From contig NZ_QITQ01000001.1 in assembly GCF_003260265.1 (NCBI RefSeq), positions 1 to 64,000 on the forward strand: DNA of 64,000 bases. Reading direction: 5' to 3'. How positions within the stretch are numbered: position 1 is the stretch's first letter; the number at the start of each line of letters is the position of its first letter. Both the position numbers and the translations under genes were made by a program. This stretch comes from Roseovarius amoyensis (GTDB lineage Bacteria > Pseudomonadota > Alphaproteobacteria > Rhodobacterales > Rhodobacteraceae). The notes under the pieces are model-generated. The model was not told the origin of the DNA and did not search any database. It saw only the letters and a program-made list of their open reading frames with translations. Positions 1-7,903 of this stretch are shown here, piece by piece.

Positions 1-47
1 GCGACCTTCGCCTTGAACTCGGGCGCATGTTGTTTGCGTTTCGACAT
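1..47 (-). CDS. IS3-family transposase OrfA, N-terminus only
   Basis: Only the first 15 codons are inside the window (MSKRKQHAPEFKAKV). This matches the common N-terminus of IS3/IS911-type OrfA proteins (MSKRK..SPEFKAKVA), which carry a helix-turn-helix that binds the element's ends. The ATG at 47-45 is preceded by AAGGAG at a good distance (7 nt). OrfA is normally followed by OrfB (DDE integrase), made as a fusion by frameshifting; that part is not visible here. Confidence 0.72.
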   Translation of the reverse strand, partial: MSKRKQHAPEFKAKV

Positions 48-127
48 CTCTGATCTCCTTCTCGTCGAAGATCAGCAGACTGCAAATCGTAGCTTACGTC
101 ACTGTCCGAATTTCGGGGGGTAGCTCA
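1..127 (-). mobile_element. End of an IS3-family insertion sequence (partial)
   Basis: Read on the minus strand, the element begins at 127 with TGAGCTACCCCCCG, the TGA-plus-C-run terminal inverted repeat expected of IS3-family elements. A ribosome binding site (AAGGAG, 55-60) and the start of an OrfA transposase follow. The rest of the element lies outside the window, so neither the far end nor a target duplication can be seen. The family call rests on the combination of terminal sequence and transposase N-terminus. Confidence 0.75.
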
Positions 128-278
128 TCTCGTCGGCCCTTGGCCAATCTCTATGTCGATACCGATAGCAACGACCGTGCAGCCGAAGCGGAAAAAAGGA
201 GAGACGCACCCGAAACGACATGCGGACAGGCTTGATGCTGCCACGAACGGCAGACGCGCAACAAACAGGAGGACCAAC

Positions 279-686
279 ATGCTGCGCAACCTACCCACAA
301 CGACGCTGTCCGCAGAACTGCAACTCGCCGCCGTCCGTGCGCATTTCGCCGAACACGGCACAGCGCTGTGCAATGCCGCGGCGCTGATCGGCGGCGAGGC
401 CGGAACGGCCCGCGTTCTGCGCCTCATGTCGGCGCTGCGCGAGGCCTCTCGCCTCGACCGCGCCTTGCGGCGTCGGCTGGTCGATTTGCACCGGCTTCTG
501 TCGCTCGATCTTGTGGTGGACGCGTTCGAGCCGGACCTGTCGTTCTGGACTGATCTCGACCCCGCAAGCCCCGAAGTGGAGAAGCTCTGTCTGCTCACCG
601 ACCGTCTCTATGACCTTCTGGTTGAAATCGGTGAACTGGACGACGAGCGGGACGCGCTCGCCCTGCAGGCGCAGCACGCGGCCTGA
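279..686 (+). CDS. Hypothetical protein, 135 aa
   Basis: The ATG at 279 follows a strong AGGAGG site at 268-273; the longer reading frame upstream has no comparable site and translates into basic, low-complexity sequence. The product is leucine- and arginine-rich and probably all-helical, with an acidic C-terminal third (LVEIGELDDERDALALQAQ). No signal peptide, membrane segment or known motif was recognised. It is the first of three small co-directional genes next to the IS end, which suggests accessory rather than core content. No function is proposed. Confidence 0.55.
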   Translation: MLRNLPTTTLSAELQLAAVRAHFAEHGTALCNAAALIGGEAGTARVLRLMSALREASRLDRALRRRLVDLHRLLSLDLVVDAFEPDLSFWTDLDPASPEVEKLCLLTDRLYDLLVEIGELDDERDALALQAQHAA

Positions 687-764
687 TACCGCACGCCGGC
701 CATGCACAAGCTGAACGGCCGGCGTGCCCGCACCTCCCCCCAACAACGACATGAGGACACTGTC

Positions 765-1235
765 ATGAAATATGTCGACCAATTGAGCCTTCGGGATCTT
801 TGGACCCGGACCTTGCAAGGACTCGATTTCCTGCACGATGACGTCCAACGCAATGATGCGGGGATGTCTGCATCGGATCTCAACACCCTGTCGAAAGCGC
901 TCTGCATCCTGCGCTCGGACGGGCCCCTCTCGGATGCGGCCGCCCGCGAGATCGGTCGCATCGAAGATCTTCTCGTTGATGCCATCGCACGGGAAACACT
1001 CGGGTTTCGGAACGTCTTTGACGGAACCAATGACCCGGACCATGGCGCCATCGGCCGTGTCCTGGCGGTTCCGGTCCTGTCGAGGAAGGGCGTCGCTCTC
1101 GACGCATTGCAGCAGCGCTTCCGGACTATCCTGGCGATGCGGGACCTTCTGGCGGCCCGGGTCGACGCCGGGCATCAGATGGCCCACCTGGGAGCCGCAG
1201 GAAAATCCGCAATCTCGGAAGACCGCGCCGCCTGA
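765..1235 (+). CDS. Hypothetical protein, 156 aa
   Basis: The start ATG at 765 follows a GAGGA site about nine bases upstream. The protein is helical and soluble-looking, with no Cys clusters, signal peptide or transmembrane span. It starts 78 bp after the stop of the preceding small gene and has similar codon use, so the two are probably co-transcribed. A GC-rich hairpin (arms 1249-1256 and 1266-1273) lies just after the stop. The family was not recognised. Confidence 0.5.
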   Translation: MKYVDQLSLRDLWTRTLQGLDFLHDDVQRNDAGMSASDLNTLSKALCILRSDGPLSDAAAREIGRIEDLLVDAIARETLGFRNVFDGTNDPDHGAIGRVLAVPVLSRKGVALDALQQRFRTILAMRDLLAARVDAGHQMAHLGAAGKSAISEDRAA

Positions 1236-1462
1236 AACCTGGTCCTGTCCCGCCGCGGAACATCTGCGGCGGGGCGGGTAAAAGGCCGGCGAAATAATCA
1301 CGTGGCGGCCAAGTTTTTTCTTCCCGCTCGGAAAGAACGGACAATATTCTCGATACCAGCACCGAAGACCAGCTCTCGAAACCAACGGAAAGGAAGCTGC
1401 CCCCCATTCATATCTCTCGGCACTGTGCGCATGCAGGCCGGCAAATCGCCGGGATTACAATC

Positions 1463-1657
1463 ATGACCGCGCCGAGGCACCCGGCGCGACTGGCCGAGGT
1501 CGCTCGCCTGGCATTTCAGGCGCTCGACTACTCGATCATGAGTACCGGCGCGAATACCTACAGGGGACTGCTCTGCAACGACCATTACTGGAGGCACGAG
1601 GCAATCCAGGCCTACGCGCGCATCGAAGAAGCGCTGCGGCACTGGCGATCGACATGA
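1463..1657 (+). CDS. Small hypothetical protein, 64 aa
   Basis: A short frame beginning MTAPRHPARLAEVARLAF and ending EEALRHWRST, predicted helical. It has no convincing ribosome binding site but runs in the same direction as the two genes before it and is followed within 25 bases by a good rho-independent terminator, which suggests it is the last gene of a small transcript. It could be a chance frame. No homology recognised. Confidence 0.35.
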   Translation: MTAPRHPARLAEVARLAFQALDYSIMSTGANTYRGLLCNDHYWRHEAIQAYARIEEALRHWRST

Positions 1658-1957
1658 AGAAACAACAGGTTCATCGTATCAGGGTGGCGAAAGCCGCCCT
1701 TTTTTCATGCCCATAAGCCGGACGGGCTGAACCTGGCACACAGGTCAGAACACGGCCCCGCAACAAGACCCTCAGAACCTTTTCTCACGCGTCAAACAAG
1801 GCATCATCGCGTCAATCCGCGACGCATGCTATGAATGGCATAAATATCGGAAAATCGAGCACTTACGCCCGATTGACCTTATTTGCTTGCAAAATGGACA
1901 TTCCAAGCCCGCCAATGGCCAAGTATTGGTAGTCAGGACATTTGAACGCGCCTTGCC
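1658..1957. other. Intergenic stretch between small ORFs and nrdJ
   Basis: Apart from the terminator at 1682-1705, this 300-base stretch holds no convincing gene. Its right half (about 1800-1940) is less GC-rich than the surroundings. It forms the 3' side of nrdJ; no clear minus-strand terminator was found. Confidence 0.5.
1682..1705 (+). terminator. Rho-independent terminator
   Basis: GGGTGGC / GCCGCCC stem (one G-U pair) around a GAAA tetraloop, followed by six Ts. It sits just after the 1463-1657 frame and would end the transcript of the three small plus-strand genes. Confidence 0.7.
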
Positions 1958-4453
1958 CTAGCCGCACTTGGAATGGCCGCAGGAGGCGCAGGTCATGCAG
2001 CCTTCAATCATGCGCATCTCATAGCCGCCGCAGGCCGGGCAGGCCGGGCCGCGGGGGGCGTCGAGGCCGACCACCTGCGCGGTGGGGTCGGATTTCAGGC
2101 CCAGCCCCTCGCCTTCCATGAAGCCGATCTCGATCAGGTGTCGTTCCAGCACCCCGCCGATGGCGGCCAGGATCGAGGGCACATATTTGCCGTTCATCCA
2201 GGCGCCGCCGCGCGGGTCGAACACGGCCTTGAGTTCCTCGACGACAAAGCTGACATCGCCGCCGCGCCGGAACACGGCCGAGATCATCCGCGTCAGCGCC
2301 ACCGTCCAGGCGTAGTGTTCCATGTTCTTGGAATTGATGAACACCTCGAAGGGGCGGCGATGGCCGTTCAGAATGATGTCGTTGACGGTGACATAGATGG
2401 CGTGGTTGCTGTCGGGCCATTTCAGCTTGTAGGTGCGGCCTTCCAGCTCTCCGGGCCGGTCGAGCGGCTCGGCCATGTAGATGACATCACCGTGGGGCGT
2501 CTGGGGTTCGGCGTTACTGGTGGCGACTACTTCAGGAACCGAAGAATTCGACCCAATGATTTCACTCAAAGACACTCCCAAGACATTGGTGATTTTGGAA
2601 AGGCGATCAATTGTCGGCTCTTTTCCTTCTTTGATAATTCCGTGGAGATAACCGTGACTTAAACCAGCATCCAACGATACCTGCCGCATCGTCGTTCCCC
2701 GCTCCTTGATGAGAGAAGCAAGGGTTTCGCGATAGTCATTTGAAACAAATTCCTTCTCGCTTTCAACACTCAGCACACTCCCCGTCACGTCGTTCGGGCG
2801 ATAGGTCGTGCAGCCCTTGCAACCCGTTTCCCAGGCTTGCAGGTACACGTCCTTGAACGCCTCGAAGCTGATATCCGCCGGCACGTTGATGGTCTTGGAG
2901 ATCGAGCTGTCGATCCATTTCTGCGCCGCCGCCTGCATGCGGATGTGGTCCTGCGGGTCCAGCGTCTGTGCGTTGACGAAATAGTCGGGCAGATCGGCAT
3001 CGCCGAAACGTTCGCGCCACAGGTTGACGGCGTAATCCGTCACCTCCTCTTCGGTGCGGCTGCCATCCTTTTGCAGCACCTTGCGGGTGTATTTGTAGGC
3101 GAACACCGGCTCGATCCCCGAGCTGACATTGCCGGCGTAAAGGCTGATCGTGCCGGTGGGCGCGATCGAGGTCAGCAGCGCGTTGCGGATGCCGTCGCGG
3201 GCGATCGCTTCGCGAATGTCGTCATCCATACCCTGCATGGTACCGCTGGACAGATACGCCTTTGCATCGAACAGCGGAAACGCGCCCTTTTCGCGCGCCA
3301 GTTCGACCGACGCGCGATAGGCCGCGCGCGCGATCCGGTGCAGCCAGACCTCGGTCTGCGCCGCCGCCTGTTCGGAGCCATAGCGCAGCCCCTTCATCAG
3401 CAGCGCATCCGCCAGCCCCGTCACCCCCAGCCCGATACGGCGCTTGGCCTGCGCCTCTTGCTGCTGCGCCTCCAGCGGAAAGCGCGAGGCATCGACCACG
3501 TTGTCCATCATCCGCACGGCGGTGGCGACGAGGTTGTCCAGCTCGTCATCGTCGACATGCGCGCCGTCATCGAACGGCTGACGCACCAGCCGCGCCAGGT
3601 TGATCGACCCCAGCAGGCAGGCGCCATAGGGCGGCAGGGGTTGTTCGCCACACGGGTTGGTCGCCGCGATCTGTTCGCAATAAGACAGGTTGTTCATCGC
3701 GTTGATGCGGTCGATGAAGATCACCCCCGGCTCGGCGAAATCATAGGTCGCCTGCATGATCCGGTTCCACAGGTCGCGCGCCTGCACGGTGTGATAGACC
3801 TTGCCGCCGAACTGCAGCTCCCACGGGCCGTCATCGCGCACCGCGGCCATGAAGGCATCGGTCACCAGCACCGACAGGTTGAACATCCGCAGCCGCGCCG
3901 GGTCGGCCTTGACGGCGATGAAATCCTCGATGTCGGGGTGATCGCAGCGCATCGTCGCCATCATCGCGCCGCGCCGCGATCCCGCGCTCATGATCGTGCG
4001 GCACATCGCGTCCCACACATCCATGAACGACAAGGGCCCGCTGGCGTCGGCGGCAACGCCTGTCACCTCGGCCCCGCGCGGCCGGATGGTCGAGAAATCA
4101 TAGCCGATGCCGCCGCCCTGCTGCATCGTCAGCGCCGCCTCGCGCAGCGCGTTGAAGATGCCGTCCAGGCTGTCGGGGATGGTGCCCATGACAAAGCAGT
4201 TGAACAGCGTCACATCGCGCCCGGTGCCGGCGCCCGCCAGGATGCGGCCCGCGGGCAGAAAGCGGAAATCCTCCAGCGCGGCATAGAACCGGTCTTCCCA
4301 AAACTGCGGCTTGGCCTCGGGCGCGGCCAGCGCGCGCGCCACCCGGCGCCAGCTATCCTCGACCGTGCGGTCGCGGGGCGTGCCGTCGGCGGCCTTGAAA
4401 CGGTATTTCAGGTCCCAGATCGATTCGGCGATGGGGGCGGCAAAACGGCTCAT
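1958..4453 (-). CDS. nrdJ: Adenosylcobalamin-dependent (class II) ribonucleotide reductase with an inserted HTH domain
   Basis: Reduces ribonucleotides to deoxyribonucleotides using B12 as radical source, so it works with or without oxygen. Visible class II features: the early Cys of FNCFVMGT, the NPCGE active-site motif near residue 266, the substrate-loop motif PTGTIS, a TSCPD-type region (about 655-780) and a C-terminal CPACGG...CASCGHSKCG tail with redox/metal cysteines. At 831 aa it is longer than the roughly 740-770 aa I expect for the family in this order. The excess lies at residues 565-650, between the catalytic barrel and the TSCPD region. There, residues 574-634 read as a Cro/CI-type helix-turn-helix (TMRQVSLDAGLSHGYLHGII). 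DNA for that part is about 46% GC against roughly 65% around it, which suggests acquisition. The frame is intact on both sides. ATG start at 4453. Confidence 0.93.
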   Translation of the reverse strand: MSRFAAPIAESIWDLKYRFKAADGTPRDRTVEDSWRRVARALAAPEAKPQFWEDRFYAALEDFRFLPAGRILAGAGTGRDVTLFNCFVMGTIPDSLDGIFNALREAALTMQQGGGIGYDFSTIRPRGAEVTGVAADASGPLSFMDVWDAMCRTIMSAGSRRGAMMATMRCDHPDIEDFIAVKADPARLRMFNLSVLVTDAFMAAVRDDGPWELQFGGKVYHTVQARDLWNRIMQATYDFAEPGVIFIDRINAMNNLSYCEQIAATNPCGEQPLPPYGACLLGSINLARLVRQPFDDGAHVDDDELDNLVATAVRMMDNVVDASRFPLEAQQQEAQAKRRIGLGVTGLADALLMKGLRYGSEQAAAQTEVWLHRIARAAYRASVELAREKGAFPLFDAKAYLSSGTMQGMDDDIREAIARDGIRNALLTSIAPTGTISLYAGNVSSGIEPVFAYKYTRKVLQKDGSRTEEEVTDYAVNLWRERFGDADLPDYFVNAQTLDPQDHIRMQAAAQKWIDSSISKTINVPADISFEAFKDVYLQAWETGCKGCTTYRPNDVTGSVLSVESEKEFVSNDYRETLASLIKERGTTMRQVSLDAGLSHGYLHGIIKEGKEPTIDRLSKITNVLGVSLSEIIGSNSSVPEVVATSNAEPQTPHGDVIYMAEPLDRPGELEGRTYKLKWPDSNHAIYVTVNDIILNGHRRPFEVFINSKNMEHYAWTVALTRMISAVFRRGGDVSFVVEELKAVFDPRGGAWMNGKYVPSILAAIGGVLERHLIEIGFMEGEGLGLKSDPTAQVVGLDAPRGPACPACGGYEMRMIEGCMTCASCGHSKCG
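2552..2734 (-). other. Cro/CI-type helix-turn-helix domain embedded in NrdJ
   Basis: Residues 574-634 of NrdJ. The layout is that of phage-repressor and XRE proteins: helix 1 (YRETLASLIKERG), a TMRQVSLDAGLS turn entering the recognition helix (HGYLHGIIKEG), then PTIDRLSKITNVLGVSLSEII, the usual helix 4-5 signature. Hand-counted GC for 2521-2760 is 111 of 240 (46%). There is no stop or frame break and no intein splice motif. Whether it binds DNA is unknown. Confidence 0.85.
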
Positions 4454-4503
4454 GGCGGCGTGGTCCGGGGTTGTGGCGTGTCGCGCCAGATCAGACCCGT
4501 TTC

Positions 4504-4570
4504 ACGCCCCGGCCCCCGAGCCGGGGCCTCTGTGCTGGTGGGGCGAGGCCCCGGGGCAAGCCCGGGGCGG
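4504..4570. repeat. Two REP-like GC-rich palindromes upstream of nrdJ
   Basis: Two adjacent hairpins, GCCCCGGC...GCCGGGGC (about 4506-4528) and GCCCCGGGGC/GCCCCGGGC-type (about 4548-4568), lie in the nrdJ leader or promoter region. Sequences of the form GGCCCCGG...CCGGGGCC are common intergenic repeats in alphaproteobacteria. They could also form secondary structure in the nrdJ 5' leader. Confidence 0.45.
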
Positions 4571-4611
4571 GTATTTCCGATTGAACGCGACATACTGTTG
4601 ATACGCGGTTT

Positions 4612-4631
4612 TCGTGGAGGGCCCTCCACGA
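4612..4631. promoter_or_regulatory. 20-bp perfect palindrome between nrdJ and the DUF1489 gene
   Basis: TCGTGGAGGGCCCTCCACGA, a perfect 10+10 inverted repeat with no spacer, about 160 bp upstream of the nrdJ start and 40 bp before the divergent gene. Its symmetry and position suggest a binding site for a dimeric regulator. No NrdR-box-like sequence was recognised nearby. Confidence 0.45.
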
Positions 4632-4670
4632 TACCACCTATTGAAGTCCGATCCTAGCCCTCTACGATAT

Positions 4671-5126
4671 ATGTCACGCGCATCGGGGGATTCTATTTTG
4701 GCCAGCCTGCACCTCATCAAGCTCAGCGTCGGCTCGGAAAGCGTTGAAAGTCTGGCCGCATGGCAGGCCACGCGTCGCGCCCAGGCCGAGGACGGGTTGC
4801 CGCGCCATGTCACCCGAATGTGGCCCCGGCGCGAGGCCGAGTTGCTGAAGGGCGGGTCGATCTATTGGGTGATCCAGGGGTTCGTGCAGTGCCGCCAGCG
4901 GCTGCTGCGCCTTGACGAGGTCATCGGCGAGGATGGCATCCGCCGCTGCGCCTTTGTGCTCGACCCCGAACTGGTGCGCACGACCTCGGCGCGCAAGCGT
5001 CCGTTCCAGGGCTGGCGCTATCTGGCGCCGGGCGACGCCCCACCGGACCTGCCCGAAATGCGTGGCAATGACGACGCGCTGCCGCCCGAACTGTCGGCGG
5101 CGCTGGCTGATATCGGCGTTCTCTGA
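4671..5126 (+). CDS. DUF1489 family protein
   Basis: A small protein of about 150 aa of unknown function, conserved in alphaproteobacteria. The family signature near the N-terminus (LHLIKLSVGSESVESLAAWQ) and the central segment MWPRREAELLKGGSIYWVI fit DUF1489. The start is uncertain: ATG at 4671, or TTG at 4698, which follows a GGGGGA site and gives the shorter N-terminus usual in the family. It is transcribed divergently from nrdJ across a region with palindromes. No catalytic residues can be assigned. Confidence 0.75.
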   Translation: MSRASGDSILASLHLIKLSVGSESVESLAAWQATRRAQAEDGLPRHVTRMWPRREAELLKGGSIYWVIQGFVQCRQRLLRLDEVIGEDGIRRCAFVLDPELVRTTSARKRPFQGWRYLAPGDAPPDLPEMRGNDDALPPELSAALADIGVL

Positions 5127-5412
5127 ATTCCGTCGCCGCCTCAGGGTGACCCGACGTCATCGGCGGAAGATGGCCGAAACACCCGTTCCGGCGGCGATTA
5201 AGCGCCGTTTTACAGCGCATCCGGTCACGAACATTTTACCCTGCCCGACAGCCCCCTTGTAGTGGCGCGTGGGGTGCTTAACTGTCCCGCATACGCCGGC
5301 GGTTTACGCGAGCAGGCCCCGGCGCACTCTGCCCGCGATTGATTGCATCACATTGCAGGACACGCGGCGGGGACATGGAAAACAAGCTCCAGCAAGGACA
5401 AGGAGACCGGAG

Positions 5413-6000
5413 ATGAGAAAGATACTGACCGCGCTTGCCGCGACCACGCTGGGTGTAACCCCGGCATTGGCCGGCAGCCCCGCACCTGCGCCGCAGGATA
5501 ACACCATCGCCGCCGCCGTTCCGGCCCCCAACTATGGCCCCGACTGGACCGGGTTCTATGGTGGTGCCCAGGTGGGTTGGGGTGATGTCGACACCAACGT
5601 ACCCGGTGTCAGCGGCGACGACATGATCGGCGGCCTGACGTTCGGTTATGACCACGATCTGGGCGACTGGGTCATCGGCGCCGGGCTTGATTACGACTGG
5701 GCCGATATCGGCCTCGCGCCGGGTCTGAGCGTCGACAACATCTTTCGCGCCAAGCTGCGCGGCGGCTACAAGGTCGGCAACGGCCTGATCTACGGCACCG
5801 GCGGCTATGCCAACGCCGACACCAGCACGCTGGGCGACGAGGATGGCTATTTCATCGGCGCGGGCTACGAGCACCTGATCTCCGACCAGTTCTCGGTCGG
5901 CGGCGAGGTTCTGTGGCACGAGTTCGACGGCTTCAACACCTTCCCGTCAACCGATGTCGAGGCGACCACGGTGCAGGTGCGCGGGACGTTCCGGTTCTGA
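5413..6000 (+). CDS. Small outer-membrane beta-barrel protein (Omp25/OmpA-barrel type)
   Basis: 195 aa beginning with a clear Sec signal peptide (MRKILTALAATTLGVTPALA, cleavage after ALA). The mature part has the layout of an eight-stranded barrel: WTGFYGGAQVGWG near the start, repeated GxGxxYxW-type strands, GAGYEHLISDQFSVGGEV, and a terminal strand ending in aromatic Phe (VRGTFRF), the usual Bam recognition signal. The start ATG follows AGGAG at 5401-5405. Related alphaproteobacterial proteins (Omp25/Omp31, heat-resistant agglutinin type) are structural or adhesive; no transport role can be inferred. Two hairpins follow the stop. Confidence 0.8.
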   Translation: MRKILTALAATTLGVTPALAGSPAPAPQDNTIAAAVPAPNYGPDWTGFYGGAQVGWGDVDTNVPGVSGDDMIGGLTFGYDHDLGDWVIGAGLDYDWADIGLAPGLSVDNIFRAKLRGGYKVGNGLIYGTGGYANADTSTLGDEDGYFIGAGYEHLISDQFSVGGEVLWHEFDGFNTFPSTDVEATTVQVRGTFRF

Positions 6001-6010
6001 AAATGAAGGC

Positions 6011-6029
6011 GCGCGCCTGACAGGCGCGC
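6011..6029 (+). terminator. Hairpin after the outer-membrane protein gene
   Basis: Eight-base arms GCGCGCCT/AGGCGCGC around a GAC loop, 10 bases after the stop at 6000. No T-run follows, so it may be an mRNA-stabilising or weak termination hairpin. Confidence 0.4.
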
Positions 6030-6066
6030 GGTGTTATCCCCCCAAGACGCCTGTCAGGCGTCGACA

Positions 6067-6100
6067 GGCCGCGACCGGACACCCCGGTCGCGGCCGCTTT
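6067..6100. terminator. Terminator hairpin between convergent omp and hisG genes
   Basis: Twelve-base perfect arms GGCCGCGACCGG (6067-6078) and CCGGTCGCGGCC (6084-6095) with a five-base loop, then GCTTT on the plus strand. It lies between convergent genes and could serve both directions, though the T-run is short. Confidence 0.55.
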
Positions 6101-6113
6101 CATGCAATCCGCG

Positions 6114-6809
6114 TCAGTCGACGCCCAGCTGTTTCAGCAGTTCCACCATCGTATCGCGGTCCGCGCCTTCCAGGGCCACGGCGCGGGTGCGAAACAACGT
6201 CGCTTGGCTGCGCAGGATCAACCCGTCATCAAGCAGCTTGAGGTGGTTCGCCCTGAGCGTGTCGCCGGTCGAAGTGATGTCGGCGATCGCCTCGGCGGTT
6301 TCGTTCTTGACGGTGCCCTCGGTCGCGCCCTGGCTGTCGACCAGCCGGTAATCGGCCACCCCCGCATCGCGCAGGAAATCGCGCACAAGCCGGTGATACT
6401 TGGTCGCGATCCGCAGCCGGAAACCGTGGGCGGCGCGAAACGCCGCCGCCGCCGCGTCGAGATCATCCAACGTACTGACATCGACCCAGGCGCGCGGCAC
6501 CGCCAGCACCAGGTCGGCGTGGCCAAAGCCCAGCCCGGCAATTTCCTCGACCCGCTGCTGCCAGCGGCCCAGCTTTTCGCGCACCAGGTCGGTGCCGGTC
6601 ACGCCCAAGTGGATGCGCCCGGCGGCCAGTTCGCGCGGGATTTCCCCCGCCGAAAGCAGCACCAGTTCCAGGTTGTCGATCCCCTCGACCCGGCCCGCAT
6701 ATTCGCGCTCGGACCCGGCCCTGCCCAGCCGCACGCCACGAGCGCCGAACCAGTCAAAGGTCTTGTCCATCAGCCGCCCCTTGGACGGCACACCCAGCTT
6801 GACGCTCAT
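6114..6809 (-). CDS. hisG: ATP phosphoribosyltransferase catalytic subunit, short form
   Basis: Catalyses the first step of histidine synthesis, joining ATP and PRPP. At 231 aa it is the short form, which lacks the C-terminal regulatory domain and needs HisZ, encoded directly upstream. Recognisable parts are the N-terminal KLGVPSKGRLMDKT, the LELVLLSAGEIP and LGVTGTDLVRE segments, and a PRPP-loop-like DSQGATEGTVKNETAEAIADI near residues 160-180. Its ATG overlaps the hisZ stop by four bases, so translation is coupled. The operon order is hisS-hisZ-hisG. Confidence 0.95.
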   Translation of the reverse strand: MSVKLGVPSKGRLMDKTFDWFGARGVRLGRAGSEREYAGRVEGIDNLELVLLSAGEIPRELAAGRIHLGVTGTDLVREKLGRWQQRVEEIAGLGFGHADLVLAVPRAWVDVSTLDDLDAAAAAFRAAHGFRLRIATKYHRLVRDFLRDAGVADYRLVDSQGATEGTVKNETAEAIADITSTGDTLRANHLKLLDDGLILRSQATLFRTRAVALEGADRDTMVELLKQLGVD

Positions 6810-7903
6810 CGTCCTGCCCCCGCCCGCGACGCCAGTTCCAGCACCATGCCGGGGCGGATCACGCCGCCCACCGCCGGTATCTCGCGCCCGCCGCCAAGCT
6901 GGCGGGTCAGCGCATCATAGCGCCCGCCACTGGCCACCGGCGGCAGGTCGGGCCGGCCATCAGCGTAGAAACCAAAGACGAAGCCGTCGTAATACTCCAT
7001 CTGGGTGCGGCCATAGCTGGCCTCGAATTCAAGCGCGTCGATGTCGATCCCCTGTCCCGCCAGCGCATCCAGCCGCTGCCCCAGCCGGTCAACAGCCGGC
7101 GCTATCAGCGGCATGTCCACGGCGATGTCGCGCAACCGCTCCAGCGCGTAGGGGCAGGTTTCACGCACCGCCAGGATCGCGTCGAGCAACGCCACCTCGT
7201 CGGCGGAAATCGGTGGCGCGGCGGCATCCTCTCGCAGCACCTCGATGCGGGCACGGATCTCGGCCTCGCTGCGCAGGCCGATCACCGGCCCGGCATCCGC
7301 CATCGGGTCGGCCGAGGCCAGCAGCGCGGCGCGGCTTTCGGGCACCGGGGCACGGCCCGAGTAACGCTCGATCAGGGCGCGAAACCGGCGCGGGCGCCAG
7401 ATGTGCCGCCGCAGCGCGGCGCGGCGCCGCTCGGTCGTGCGCAGCCCGTCGACGGCCGCCATCAGGATGCCGATATCGCCTGTGGCCGCGCGCAGCTTCA
7501 GCGGCGCCAGAACCCGGTGAAACAGGGCAAAGACACGGGCATCGGCGGCGGCGGGGTTTTCGCGGTCGAACACCTCGAACCCGGCCTGGAAATACTCGTT
7601 GGCGCGGTCGGGGTCATCCTCCTGCCGGCGAAAGACCTCTCCGGCATAGGCATAGCAGGCGGGCTCGGCCCCTTCGGCCATGTGCATCTGCACCACCGGC
7701 ACGGTGAAATCGGGGCGCAGCATCTGTTCGCCTCGCAGCGCGTCGGATGTGACATAGGCGCGCGCGCGAATATCCTCGCCGTAAAGGTCCAGCAGCACCT
7801 CGGCCGGTTGCAGGATCGTGGTTTCGACGGGGGTTGCGCCCTCGGCCTCGAAAAGGCCGCGCAGGCGCATCGCCTCGGCCCGTGTGGCGGCAGGGTCTGC
7901 CAT
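6806..7903 (-). CDS. hisZ: ATP phosphoribosyltransferase regulatory subunit
   Basis: HisZ is a catalytically inactive paralogue of histidyl-tRNA synthetase that forms the hetero-octamer with short HisG and gives histidine feedback control. The protein (365 aa) has class II synthetase-like motifs (RPDFTVPVVQMHM; FEVFDRENP) but not the full tRNA-binding C-terminal domain seen in the adjacent HisS. The ATG at 7903 overlaps the hisS stop (TGATG); a TTG one codon upstream is an unlikely start. The adjacent HisS paralogue recalls the common origin of the two genes. Confidence 0.93.
   Translation of the reverse strand: MADPAATRAEAMRLRGLFEAEGATPVETTILQPAEVLLDLYGEDIRARAYVTSDALRGEQMLRPDFTVPVVQMHMAEGAEPACYAYAGEVFRRQEDDPDRANEYFQAGFEVFDRENPAAADARVFALFHRVLAPLKLRAATGDIGILMAAVDGLRTTERRRAALRRHIWRPRRFRALIERYSGRAPVPESRAALLASADPMADAGPVIGLRSEAEIRARIEVLREDAAAPPISADEVALLDAILAVRETCPYALERLRDIAVDMPLIAPAVDRLGQRLDALAGQGIDIDALEFEASYGRTQMEYYDGFVFGFYADGRPDLPPVASGGRYDALTRQLGGGREIPAVGGVIRPGMVLELASRAGAGR

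Noticed and set aside
291..1385. 364-aa minus-strand frame across the small unknown genes
   Set aside because: It is antisense to two frames that have better binding sites, and it reads as low-complexity, Arg/Gly-rich sequence typical of shadow frames in GC-rich DNA.
2490..2770. Intein or split gene as explanation of the NrdJ insert
   Set aside because: The insert is about 85 residues, lacks Cys/Ser start and His-Asn end splice motifs and endonuclease signatures; it reads as an HTH domain.
2837..4657. 606-aa plus-strand frame opposite nrdJ
   Set aside because: Antisense shadow of a clearly recognisable NrdJ; His/Arg/Asp-rich composition with no motif.
4454..4670. Cobalamin riboswitch upstream of nrdJ
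   Set aside because: No B12-box-like sequence could be recognised; the region holds palindromic repeats instead.
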